Of a DNA stretch of 64,000 nt, positions 34,484-42,292 are shown piece after piece. The notes under the pieces are model-generated. The model saw only the letters and a list, made by a program, of their open reading frames with translations. It did not search any database and was not told the origin of the DNA. A program made the position numbers and the translations under genes. Within the stretch, counting starts at the first letter, position 1, and each line of letters opens with the position of its first letter. The DNA comes from CAIZGX01 sp046048875. Lineage in GTDB: Bacteria > Bacteroidota > Bacteroidia > Flavobacteriales_D > Sanyastnellaceae. Location: assembly GCA_046048875.1 (NCBI GenBank), contig JBJOFG010000014.1, positions 484,996 to 548,995 on the forward strand, in the 5' to 3' direction.

Positions 34484-35047
34484 ATGGAAAATTTAATGAA
34501 CAAAGTCGCAAACGACCTCAAGAATTTCGCTCCTCAGGCTCCGGCAGGTATGGAAGAGCGTATTCAAAAAGCCCTTTCCAAGAAAAAGTCCTTCTGGGCT
34601 TTCTCGTGGTACACCATGAATGTCTATGTTGTAGTATTGGTTGGTACTGGAGTGCTGGCATTGGTCTTTGCGAATCGTGGAGAGAGCAATTTGGTTGCTC
34701 AAACCACAGCTCCTGCATCTGCGGAGATTAAAGAAATGCCTTCGACAGTTGTCGACTTGAATGCAAATAACAACTTGAATTTGAATGAGGAAAAGCAAGC
34801 AATCGCAGCTGTCACGCCGGTGAAATCATCGCGACGATCTAAAGTTGTTCGCCAAGAAACTCAATCAACAGGTTTAGAAGTTGAAAATAGTCAAACAAGA
34901 ACAATTGTTGAACCCGCGACCGTCGAAGTTGCCGAAAATATTGAAGTTCAAAGAATGCCTGAGGAAATTCAAGTTCCTAAAGTGAAGAATGAAGTGGTGA
35001 AGCCGAAAGGAAGATCTTTAAAGTTGACAAGGTTAACCGGTAAGTGA
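34484..35047 (+). CDS. Single-TM protein, candidate anti-sigma factor
   Basis: 187 residues. A short N-terminal cytoplasmic region (1-35, with helix MNKVANDLKNFAP and EERIQKALSKKKS) is followed by one TM helix (about 46-64) and a long, low-complexity, basic and Glu-rich extracytoplasmic tail. It lacks the zinc-binding ZAS motif of classic anti-sigma factors. Position directly after an ECF sigma gene (gap four bases) and GTGA/ATG proximity to the next gene support a role as a membrane-bound partner of the sigma factor. No family was recognised, so this is context-based. Confidence 0.7.
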   Translation: MENLMNKVANDLKNFAPQAPAGMEERIQKALSKKKSFWAFSWYTMNVYVVVLVGTGVLALVFANRGESNLVAQTTAPASAEIKEMPSTVVDLNANNNLNLNEEKQAIAAVTPVKSSRRSKVVRQETQSTGLEVENSQTRTIVEPATVEVAENIEVQRMPEEIQVPKVKNEVVKPKGRSLKLTRLTGK

Positions 35048-35067
35048 ATTCATACATTCGCGATACC

Positions 35068-36000
35068 ATGCGACATTTTTGGTTAATAGGTTTGTTTGTT
35101 TTTTTAGCCCAAGTCTCTTGGGCTTTTGTCGTTTCAGATACCCTTATAATTGATGGCGAAACGATTTATGTGGAAGAGGAGCACGCTCCTGTTACCGACT
35201 CTATCTATCGCGCAAGACAAAACGATTTTAAAGAAAAAAAGAAACCTGTTATTTGGGGATTGGATGGTGGTTTCGGAATTCAAATCACTGATTTTTCCAT
35301 TTCAAATCAGGTCAGTCAAAACCGAGTTAGCACAAACGAGTTTTTAAACATCGAGCGTAAAGCAAATTACCACACGAGTTATTCGCTAGGAACTTTTTTT
35401 CGCGTGCACAAGAATATTGAAGTTGGGGTCTCATTTTCCGGTTCGAAAGGAAACGTTACTGAGACCAGCGCGAGTGTGTTTCCGGCATCGAATACACTTT
35501 CATTCTTTAATGACGAAGGGCAGATACATCAAATCTTTCAAACGGAGGTTCAGCCTGGAGTCTTTGAACTGGATACCGCGACGGTTGCAATTTTTTCTCA
35601 ATCGTATCAGCTGCGAACAAGTCAAATTCCACTCAGACTTCGTTTTTACGTGAATGATTTTACTGTTAAATCGAAATGGCGTGCCTTTGGAGAGATATCA
35701 CCTGTTTATCGTTCGTTCAACTTAAAGTCGAGTTCGAGCAATTCAACGGAAATGCTTTTTCTCAATGAAAATGGGAATTTCCAATACCTGGGGACTCCAA
35801 ACATAAAATGGAGTCAGTTCGGTGTTTTGGTTGGTGTAGGTTCAGAATTTCAGTTGATGAAAAAAATGAATTTGTTTGTTCAGGGGACTTGGAATTTCCC
35901 TCCAATAAACCAAAAAATCGAAACAGGTGCGGGTTACTACACACAATACAGCAATGTCTTTGTAGGAATACGATTCCTTGTTGGCGATGGAAAAAATTGA
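35068..36000 (+). CDS. Outer-membrane beta-barrel-like protein in the sigma-factor operon
   Basis: 310 residues from ATG 35068, which gives a signal peptide (hydrophobic 4-20, ending VSWA); a GTG at 35044 would overlap the previous stop and is an alternative. After a short N-terminal segment (DTLIIDGETIYVEEEHAP), the chain is a succession of amphipathic strands such as GLDGGFGIQITDFSIS, SLGTFFRVHKNIEVGVSFSG and GVLVGVGSEFQLMKKMNLFV, ending FVGIRFLVGD. This is consistent with a small outer-membrane barrel. It may be the sensor or the main target in the sigma system. No specific family assigned. Confidence 0.78.
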   Translation: MRHFWLIGLFVFLAQVSWAFVVSDTLIIDGETIYVEEEHAPVTDSIYRARQNDFKEKKKPVIWGLDGGFGIQITDFSISNQVSQNRVSTNEFLNIERKANYHTSYSLGTFFRVHKNIEVGVSFSGSKGNVTETSASVFPASNTLSFFNDEGQIHQIFQTEVQPGVFELDTATVAIFSQSYQLRTSQIPLRLRFYVNDFTVKSKWRAFGEISPVYRSFNLKSSSSNSTEMLFLNENGNFQYLGTPNIKWSQFGVLVGVGSEFQLMKKMNLFVQGTWNFPPINQKIETGAGYYTQYSNVFVGIRFLVGDGKN

Positions 36001-36011
36001 TTAGTTTAACT

Positions 36012-36019
36012 TATATTCG
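36012..36019 (+). promoter_or_regulatory. -7 box four bases before the type B sorted protein start
   Basis: TATATTCG fits TAnnTTyG and ends four bases before ATG 36024, supporting that start over the longer open frame back to 35808. Confidence 0.5.
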
Positions 36020-36023
36020 TGGT

Positions 36024-37037
36024 ATGCGTTATTATATTCTTTTAGTATTATCGGTGCTTTCATTCAGCGTTGCTGCTCAATTTCCGAATCCTAGTTTCGA
36101 GCAGAATACAGGCATGCCTCAGCTTTTGGGAGAATGGAGCAAAGCAACAGCATGGACCAATGCGGGAAGTGATTTAGCGGCTCCGGATTATTTTAAAGTA
36201 GGAGCAAGCGCGGCGTGCGATTTACCTGAAACTCCTTTCGGTGTATTAAGCCCTAGTAACGGTTCTGCTATGATGGGTCTTGCTTTATGCGGTAGAAATT
36301 TCACAAACAAAAGAACCTATCTTCAGTGTCAACTTCAAACTCCTCTGATAAGAGGGAAGAAATATAAGTTTTCTTTTTACATGTCGAATGGAAGACCAAC
36401 ACCAACGAGTACCGCGGGTTTGGCTGTAGATCATATCGGAGTCTATTTGTCAACTTTTGCTCCAACGCAAACAGGTTTTGACCCCTTATACTTTGTGCCT
36501 CAGTTTGCTATCGACACTGTTTTCTACACTGAATCTTGGAAGAAGATAAGTTTTGAATATATCCCGCTTATCGATGACGAGAAATTTTTCACGTTGGGTG
36601 TTTTTGGAGCGGATTCAGACCGACAAATAGTCGTTGAAACTGACGGTACTCCTGAAGTAGGATATTATTTCGTAGATAATTTTTCATGTGTTGAAATTGA
36701 CGGAGATAATGTTCCCGACGAGAATGCTATTGATAAAGGACCCACGCCTGAAAAGGTGAATTATGTGTTTGTGCCGAACTCATTCACACCAAATGGTGAT
36801 GGTCAAAACGACTTTTTTATGCCTGTAGGTGAAAGTGGGAACATCATCAGCGTTGAAGTTTTTTCTCGTTGGGGTGAAGTTCTTTATCAATCAAAGAATG
36901 TATCAAATCCAATGTGGGATGGGACCAATGGGAAAACCACCTGTCCAGATGGTACCTATTATTATGTTGTAAAATACAGAATCCCGAAAACAGGTGAAGA
37001 AGGTTCACAGTCGGGATATGTTACACTTCTGCGTTAG
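36024..37037 (+). CDS. Secreted protein with gliding-motility-associated (type B) T9SS sorting domain
   Basis: 337 residues. Signal peptide 1-18 (ends SVAAQ). Residues about 20-235 form an unannotated beta-rich domain beginning FPNPSFEQNTGMP, resembling carbohydrate-binding jelly rolls (SPSNGSAMMGLALCGRN, YKFSFYMSNGRP, VDHIGVYLS). Residues 250-337 are the CHU_C/TIGR04131 tail (VPNSFTPNGDGQNDFF, FSRWGEVLYQS, WDGTNG, CPDGTYYYVV), the type B signal for the type IX system, which often needs a PorP/SprF partner. The frame is open upstream, but signal peptide and promoter box fix the start. Confidence 0.9.
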   Translation: MRYYILLVLSVLSFSVAAQFPNPSFEQNTGMPQLLGEWSKATAWTNAGSDLAAPDYFKVGASAACDLPETPFGVLSPSNGSAMMGLALCGRNFTNKRTYLQCQLQTPLIRGKKYKFSFYMSNGRPTPTSTAGLAVDHIGVYLSTFAPTQTGFDPLYFVPQFAIDTVFYTESWKKISFEYIPLIDDEKFFTLGVFGADSDRQIVVETDGTPEVGYYFVDNFSCVEIDGDNVPDENAIDKGPTPEKVNYVFVPNSFTPNGDGQNDFFMPVGESGNIISVEVFSRWGEVLYQSKNVSNPMWDGTNGKTTCPDGTYYYVVKYRIPKTGEEGSQSGYVTLLR

Positions 37038-37043
37038 TAGCAG

Positions 37044-37051
37044 TACCTTCG
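37044..37051 (+). promoter_or_regulatory. -7 box four bases before bshC
   Basis: TACCTTCG fits TAnnTTyG, ending four bases before ATG 37056. Confidence 0.45.
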
Positions 37052-37055
37052 CAAA

Positions 37056-38621
37056 ATGAAGGTTGTTCAAGAAGTTCCTCTGAAAGTATCGCCATTGGTT
37101 CAAGATTTATTGAATCAGTCGGAAAATACTAGACCATTCGTTTCAGATTTTTTTTCTAAAGAAAATTGCCTCGCTGCAGCAAAGCAACGATTGTTTTCTG
37201 CGGAGAGTAGAGGTGTTTTAGTGAAGCGACTTTCGGTACAATATTCCAATCTTTTCGTTACAGAAAAAGTTCAAAGTAATATTCAATCCCTCTTAAAGGA
37301 GAACACCTTCACTGTTGTAACTGGACATCAGATTTGTGCTGCAGGTGGTCCGCTGTATTTGATTTACAAACTTTTTTCTTCCATTCGAATCACGCAAGAA
37401 CTAAATGCAGCGCAATCCGAATTTCATTTTGTTCCTATCTACTGGATGGCCACAGAAGATCACGATATTGAAGAGGTAAGACACTTTCATTGGGGAAATG
37501 AAAAAATAGAATTGGCAACTTCTTTCGAAGGCATTGCAGGGGAACTTCCAACTGAAGAATTTCTCAATTGGATGAACGAAAGAGAGGCCGAAGGGAAGTT
37601 CAATGAAATTGGAATGAGTGCATTGTTCCTCCAAGCATACAAGAAAAAGAATTTTGTAGAAGCTACCCGTTACTGGGTCAATGAATTGTTGGGTGAATTT
37701 GGGATTGTTTGCATAGATGGAAACGATAATGAGTTGAAGTCATTGGCCCACTCACTTTTCGAAAAAGAAATTCAAGATAAATTTATTTTTTCAGAAGTCT
37801 CGAAAACCAATAAGTTATTGGAAAGTGCAGGTTACAATCCAAACATTCAGCCCCGTGAATTCAATTTGTTTTGGCTGAAAGAAAATGGTGATTGTAAATC
37901 GCGAAAACGAATAGACAAAAACGGCGCACAGTTTCAAACGCACCATCACGATAGGAATTTTACGAAGGAAGAGTTGTCTCACATGACATCCCAACTGAGT
38001 CCGAATGTCCTGTTGCGTCCGCTATATCAAGAGGCTATTCTACCCAATATCGTTTATATCGGAGGCCCTTCTGAGCTGGGCTATTGGATGCAGTTGAAGA
38101 ATGCATTTCAATCAGCAAATCTTCAAATGCCTTTGTTGGCGCATCGCATTTCCATGACTCTTGTTCGTAAGAGAGATCTTGAATTTGTTTCGAAGAATGA
38201 ACTGAACATTTCTGAATTGGTTCAAGAAAAATTACACGATGCCCAAAAGAAGATGCTCGGAAGAATGAATGTAAAATCCTTCGAAAGAGAGGTACAGAGC
38301 TCATCAGATTTTTTTGGTAAGTTGAAGGAGTATGTATCAGGAATCGATGCTTCTTTAATCGGTTGGATAAGTGCGGAAGAGAAAAAGCAACTGGATCAAT
38401 GGAACGTCATTGAACAAAAAATAAAGAAGGCGCTTAAGTCAAAAGAAGAAGTGAAGTTCAATCAATTGGAAAAGTTCTTTGCTTTTGTTCATCCCAATCA
38501 AATTCAACAAGAGCGAGTCTTCTCGCTTTTGTATGCCGCTGAAATAGTTGGTTGGAAAGAGCTGCTTGAAGTGCTTTTGGAAATTGATCCGTTTAAGCAT
38601 TCAAATACAATTGCAGGATAA
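37056..38621 (+). CDS. bshC: Bacillithiol biosynthesis cysteine-adding enzyme BshC
   Basis: 521 residues, the normal length. BshC joins cysteine to glucosaminyl-malate, the last step in making the thiol bacillithiol. Landmarks: FTVVTGHQICAAGGPLYLIYK (in two pieces: TVVTGHQ, GPLYLIYK), VPIYWMATEDHDIEEV, LSPNVLLRPLYQEAILPN, YIGGPSELGYW, and a C-terminal coiled coil. bshA and bshB are not in the window. The 3' end overlaps the convergent ruvX gene by 29 bases. Presence of bacillithiol in this organism is inferred from the gene. Confidence 0.93.
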   Translation: MKVVQEVPLKVSPLVQDLLNQSENTRPFVSDFFSKENCLAAAKQRLFSAESRGVLVKRLSVQYSNLFVTEKVQSNIQSLLKENTFTVVTGHQICAAGGPLYLIYKLFSSIRITQELNAAQSEFHFVPIYWMATEDHDIEEVRHFHWGNEKIELATSFEGIAGELPTEEFLNWMNEREAEGKFNEIGMSALFLQAYKKKNFVEATRYWVNELLGEFGIVCIDGNDNELKSLAHSLFEKEIQDKFIFSEVSKTNKLLESAGYNPNIQPREFNLFWLKENGDCKSRKRIDKNGAQFQTHHHDRNFTKEELSHMTSQLSPNVLLRPLYQEAILPNIVYIGGPSELGYWMQLKNAFQSANLQMPLLAHRISMTLVRKRDLEFVSKNELNISELVQEKLHDAQKKMLGRMNVKSFEREVQSSSDFFGKLKEYVSGIDASLIGWISAEEKKQLDQWNVIEQKIKKALKSKEEVKFNQLEKFFAFVHPNQIQQERVFSLLYAAEIVGWKELLEVLLEIDPFKHSNTIAG

Positions 38622-39000
38622 TCGCCGCACTTACTTTGTCTAGGTTTTCTTTTTTCTGACGCTGACTTTTTCGCATTCCGCCTTGGTACAAGGCTTCTGC
38701 GGCGAGCTGACTCGTGTTGCGCTCATCAATGCGAACCAATTCAATCAACGGAAACTGCTTTCGCAGCCAATCGGCAAATTCATTTTGCTTAACGGTTATT
38801 GGAGCCTCTGTATCATCGGCGTGGCGGGCTTCGCCTAAAACCAACGTTGTTATTTTTTCTTTCGGTACCAATTGAATGAGGTGTGCTTTCAGTTTGTCGG
38901 TAGGAATGGTTTCCAACGGCGAAGCCACAATACGAAGACTGTCGGTAATGGCCAACCCCGTGCGCTTTTCTCCAAAATCAATTCCCAATGCCTTTGACAT
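38593..39000 (-). CDS. ruvX: Putative pre-16S rRNA nuclease / Holliday junction resolvase RuvX (YqgF)
   Basis: 135 residues, RNase H fold. LGIDFGEKRTGLAITD contains the first catalytic Asp (Asp8); VLGEARHADD the second acidic position; VRIDERNTSQLAAEAL and the C-terminal DKVSAAIILQLYL the third. YqgF matures the 5' end of 16S rRNA in E. coli. The promoter region is shared with dapD, which runs the other way, and the two -7 boxes lie almost back to back. Confidence 0.92.
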   Translation of the reverse strand: MSKALGIDFGEKRTGLAITDSLRIVASPLETIPTDKLKAHLIQLVPKEKITTLVLGEARHADDTEAPITVKQNEFADWLRKQFPLIELVRIDERNTSQLAAEALYQGGMRKSQRQKKENLDKVSAAIILQLYLNA

Positions 39001-39009
39001 GTTTTCGCT

Positions 39010-39026
39010 TATTTTTGACGAAATTA
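39010..39026. promoter_or_regulatory. Back-to-back -7 boxes for dapD (+) and ruvX (-)
   Basis: TATTTTTG at 39010-39017 on the plus strand (19 bases before dapD) and TAATTTCG at 39019-39026 on the minus strand (18 bases before ruvX) are separated by one base. Two polymerases could hardly bind at once, so expression of the two genes may be mutually exclusive at the moment of initiation. Confidence 0.45.
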
Positions 39027-39036
39027 TAGCAAAAGC

Positions 39037-39855
39037 ATGTTACAGCATAAAGAGACCATTGAATTAGCTTGGGAGAATAGAGAGTTGTTGAAGACTGAAG
39101 AGACCCGAGCGGCCATTCGTGAAATCATAGAAGCCTTGGATAAGGGAAAGTTGCGCGTAGCGGAACCCCTTAAGGACGGCAACTGGCAAGTGAACGATTG
39201 GGTGAAGAAGGCTGTGATCTTGTATTTCCCTATTCAAGAAATGAAAACCATTGAAGTGGGACCGTTTGAATTTCACGATAAAATGGAATTGAAAAAAGAC
39301 TACGCAGCACAGGGTGTTCGTGTAGTTCCTCACGCAGTGGCGCGTTACGGTGCACATTTGGAAGCAGGTGTTATTATGATGCCTTCTTACGTGAACATTG
39401 GTGCGTATGTTGGCGCAGGAACAATGGTCGATACATGGGCTACGGTGGGCTCTTGCGCTCAAATCGGAAAGAACGTTCACTTAAGCGGTGGCGTTGGAAT
39501 TGGCGGCGTTCTCGAGCCGGTTCAAGCAGCTCCAGTTATTATCGAAGACGATTGTTTTATAGGGTCTCGTTGCATTGTAGTTGAAGGGGTGCGAGTAAGA
39601 AAAGAAGCCGTGCTTGGCGCGAATGTCGTACTTACGCAGTCTACAAAAATTGTTGATGTTACAGGAAAGGAACCTGTTATTTACATCGGTGAAGTTCCAG
39701 AACGCTCGGTGGTAATCCCAGGAAGTTTTACCAAGCAATTTCCAGCAGGAGAATTTCAAGTGCCATGTGCATTAATCATTGGAAAAAGAAAAGAAAGTAC
39801 TGATTTAAAAACTTCACTTAATGCGGCATTGCGCGAGTATAACGTAGCTGTATAA
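39037..39855 (+). CDS. dapD: 2,3,4,5-tetrahydropyridine-2,6-dicarboxylate N-succinyltransferase
   Basis: 272 residues. Catalyses the succinyl-CoA-dependent step in lysine and meso-diaminopimelate synthesis. An N-terminal helical domain (1-100) is followed by a left-handed beta-helix of hexapeptide repeats (GAYVGAGTMVDTWATVG, LSGGVGIGGVLEPVQ, IEDDCFIGSRCIVVEG) and the C-terminal strand segment with VPCALIIGKR. The conserved GTMVDTW and GGVLEP motifs are intact. dapF in the same window (55664) acts two steps later. A secreted protein of unknown function follows 12 bases downstream. Confidence 0.95.
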   Translation: MLQHKETIELAWENRELLKTEETRAAIREIIEALDKGKLRVAEPLKDGNWQVNDWVKKAVILYFPIQEMKTIEVGPFEFHDKMELKKDYAAQGVRVVPHAVARYGAHLEAGVIMMPSYVNIGAYVGAGTMVDTWATVGSCAQIGKNVHLSGGVGIGGVLEPVQAAPVIIEDDCFIGSRCIVVEGVRVRKEAVLGANVVLTQSTKIVDVTGKEPVIYIGEVPERSVVIPGSFTKQFPAGEFQVPCALIIGKRKESTDLKTSLNAALREYNVAV

Positions 39856-39867
39856 TTTCAATTACAA

Positions 39868-40536
39868 ATGAAAAAAATAATTCTAACTTTATTTATTGCA
39901 GCGCATGGGTTCGCAATGAATGCTCAGAAATCCGCAATAGATAAGGTTGCGAATGCCGCTTGCGAGTGCATTAATAATTCAGAACTTGACGAGAGTATGA
40001 CTCAACAAGACGCTGAGCTTTTCCTCGGCCAGTGCATGGGACCTTCTATCATGGAAAACATGGATGTATTAATGAAGGAATTGAAGTTAAAGGAATTCAA
40101 TCAAGAGTCCGGTTATCAAATCGGAATCGAGGTAGGAAAGAAGTTAGCTGCCATGTGCCCAAAGTTTATAGAGCTATCCATTATCATGGCACGCAATGCG
40201 AATAGCGAAGTGGAGACCACAGAGGAATACAATGATTCCGATGAACAAGTTGAAGAAGAATATTCGGAAGAAGATGCTGAAATTGGCGTTTTGACTGGAA
40301 GATATGTGCGCGAAGAAGGTGGTGCACAGCGCTATATCATTATCAACGCAGATGGGATTGAAGAGAAATTGCTTTGGCTTTATTGGTTCGATGGATCAGA
40401 TGATATTCAAGCCGATCCTTCATTCTATTTGAACAGAGAAGTTTATGTTGAATATGTGAGCATGGATATGTTCGATGGTATTTCAAGAAGTTATGTTCCA
40501 GTGAAGGTTTTAATGAGCATTCTCGGAAACGAATAG
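39868..40536 (+). CDS. Secreted protein of unknown function with Cys-pair helical domain
   Basis: 222 residues. Signal peptide 1-19 (ends FAMNAQ). Residues about 20-110 are helical and carry four cysteines (ACECI, GQCMG, AAMCPKF) that could form two disulfides in the periplasm; the pattern AxxxCxCI is seen in other uncharacterised Flavobacteriia proteins. A Glu/Asp-rich linker (about 118-143) leads to a C-terminal beta domain (RYIIINADGIEEKLLWLYWFD). No catalytic motif. It sits between dapD and the GT9 gene, which starts two bases after its stop. Confidence 0.7.
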   Translation: MKKIILTLFIAAHGFAMNAQKSAIDKVANAACECINNSELDESMTQQDAELFLGQCMGPSIMENMDVLMKELKLKEFNQESGYQIGIEVGKKLAAMCPKFIELSIIMARNANSEVETTEEYNDSDEQVEEEYSEEDAEIGVLTGRYVREEGGAQRYIIINADGIEEKLLWLYWFDGSDDIQADPSFYLNREVYVEYVSMDMFDGISRSYVPVKVLMSILGNE

Positions 40537-40538
40537 TC

Positions 40539-41513
40539 ATGAAATTCCTTATTATTCAAACGGCATTCATAGGCGATGTAGTACTTGCGACTCCAATGGC
40601 CGAGGCTTTGGCGCAATTGGATAATGCAGAGATTCATTTTTTGGTAAGAAATGGTAATGAATCTCTTTTGGAAAACAATCCGTTCATTGAGCGTGTCTGG
40701 ATTTGGAATAAGCAAAAAAATAAGCTTCGAAATTTATTTCATTTAGGGAATGAAATTCGGAAAGAAAAGTTTGATTGTGTAATCAATTTGCAACGCTTTG
40801 CTTCCACTGGATTTTTGACTTGGCGAAGCGGAGCGGAGAAGAGAATTGGCTTCGAAGAAAATCCATTTTCTTTTTGTTTCAGTTCGAAGTTCAAGCATGA
40901 GGTGAACAACGGTCTTCATGAGGTGAATCGAAATTTAGAATTGCTTCGTGAATTTGTGCCAGGTGATTTTCCGCCGAGATTATTTCCTTCAGTAAAAAAT
41001 TTCGAGAAGGTTGCTGAATATAAGAATCAGCCATATGTCTGTGTTGCGCCTTCTTCTGTGTGGTTCACCAAGCAATGGCCAAAAGAAAATTTTAGTTACC
41101 TGGTTTCTGAATTAGTTAAAAAATATCATGTTTTTCTGCTCGGTGCTAAATCTGATTTTGCACTTTGTAATGAAGTCATTGGAAAGCATAATGCAAACTG
41201 CACCAATCTTTGCGGTCAATTGAATTTCTTGGAGTCTGCCGCGCTTATGCGCGATGCTGCAATGAATTTTGTGAACGACAGTGCCCCCATGCATTTCGCA
41301 TCGGCTATGAACGCTCCAACCACAGCGTTCTTTTGTTCGACCATTCCTGAGTTTGGATTTGGTCCACTTTCAGAGAGATCACGCATTGTGGAGTCGAATG
41401 AAGATTTGCCTTGTCGTCCATGCGGATTGCATGGAAAGAAGACTTGTCCGCTTGGACATTTCAAATGCGGCAGCGTAACGCAGGATCAAATTGAAATGTT
41501 GGCGAAATGCTAG
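40539..41513 (+). CDS. Glycosyltransferase family 9 (ADP-heptose:LPS heptosyltransferase-like)
   Basis: 324 residues, GT-B fold. N-terminal ITQTAFIGDVVLATPMAEAL-type motif (here IIQTAFIGDVVLATPMA), FDCVINLQRFASTG, CVAPSSVWFTKQWPKENF, and the C-terminal NDSAPMHFASAMNAPTTAFF, all typical of WaaF/WaaC-like enzymes. The final CRPCGLHGKKTCPLGHFKC cysteine-rich segment is also common in the family. It probably adds a heptose or related sugar to lipid A core in the cytoplasm. It overlaps the next gene by seven bases. KdsA elsewhere in the window supports LPS synthesis with Kdo. Confidence 0.9.
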   Translation: MKFLIIQTAFIGDVVLATPMAEALAQLDNAEIHFLVRNGNESLLENNPFIERVWIWNKQKNKLRNLFHLGNEIRKEKFDCVINLQRFASTGFLTWRSGAEKRIGFEENPFSFCFSSKFKHEVNNGLHEVNRNLELLREFVPGDFPPRLFPSVKNFEKVAEYKNQPYVCVAPSSVWFTKQWPKENFSYLVSELVKKYHVFLLGAKSDFALCNEVIGKHNANCTNLCGQLNFLESAALMRDAAMNFVNDSAPMHFASAMNAPTTAFFCSTIPEFGFGPLSERSRIVESNEDLPCRPCGLHGKKTCPLGHFKCGSVTQDQIEMLAKC

Positions 41514-42265
41514 ATCTTTTCAAGAATTGGAAGCGCCCGGAAGGAAAGGGTATAGTGTTAATGGGTTCTTGTTTTTCCGATAACCTGAAGCCGTTTTTGG
41601 AGGAGAAGGATTTCCGTGTAACGTCAAATGTTTTCGGAACCCTATTTCACCCCATTCCCATTTTCAATTGGTTGAAATATGCATGCGCGAATAATATTTC
41701 CGAAGATGAAATGCAGTTTGTCTTTCATGAAGAAATGTGGAAGTCTTTGGGTGGAGGTAAGCTACTTCGGTTGAATTCAAAAGAAGAATTGAAGGAGTTG
41801 ATTCATTCTAAGTTGAATGTTCTTCATGAAGAATTAAAATCGGTCAACACGTTGGTAGTAACCTTCGGTACGGCGCATGCGTGGATTCACAACAATCTCG
41901 GATTAGTTGGAAATTGTCAACGTCTTCCACAGCAAGTATTTCAACAAAAGATTATTTCCTTGAATGAAATGATAGATTCTGCAGAGGAGAGCATTCGATT
42001 CATCAAGCAATTGAACCCGAATCTCCGAATTGTCTTAACAGTCTCACCCGTGAAGCATTGGCGCATGGGAGTGATTGAAAACGCAAAGACTAAGGCTCGT
42101 TGCATAGAATTAGCGCATGCGCTTTGCGAACGATTTTCATTGGAATATTTTCCTTCTTACGAGTATATCACCGATGTTCTTCGAAACGATGACTTTTACG
42201 AATCTGATAGATGTCACCCGAATGATAAGGCCATTGTTTTGGTTGCGGAGAATTTTTTGAAGTAA
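41507..42265 (+). CDS. GSCFA domain protein
   Basis: 252 residues. The N-terminus holds the motif that names the family, here MGSCFSDN, followed by SNVFGTLFHPIPIFNWL. A later TVSPVKHWRMG and SDRCHPND segment give the Ser-(Asp-His) pattern of SGNH-type hydrolases: Ser in GSCF and Asp/His near the C-terminus (HPND). The protein is somewhat shorter than many GSCFA proteins (~300). It may deacylate or acylate a glycan or lipid. Coupled to the GT9 gene by a seven-base overlap, suggesting a role in surface-glycan modification. Confidence 0.85.
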   Translation: MLDLFKNWKRPEGKGIVLMGSCFSDNLKPFLEEKDFRVTSNVFGTLFHPIPIFNWLKYACANNISEDEMQFVFHEEMWKSLGGGKLLRLNSKEELKELIHSKLNVLHEELKSVNTLVVTFGTAHAWIHNNLGLVGNCQRLPQQVFQQKIISLNEMIDSAEESIRFIKQLNPNLRIVLTVSPVKHWRMGVIENAKTKARCIELAHALCERFSLEYFPSYEYITDVLRNDDFYESDRCHPNDKAIVLVAENFLK

Positions 42266-42268
42266 AAA

Positions 42269-42290
42269 AAAACGGGCCGAAGCCCGTTTT
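42269..42290. terminator. Bidirectional terminator between GSCFA and the phosphate porin
   Basis: AAAACGGGC pairs with GCCCGTTTT around a CGAA loop. The plus side is preceded by a run of A, so the minus-strand transcript of the porin also ends in a T run. Confidence 0.88.
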
Positions 42291-42292
42291 GA

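Noticed and set aside
35808..36023. Extension of the type B sorted protein
   Set aside because: It overlaps the beta-barrel gene in another frame; signal peptide and -7 box fix the start at 36024.
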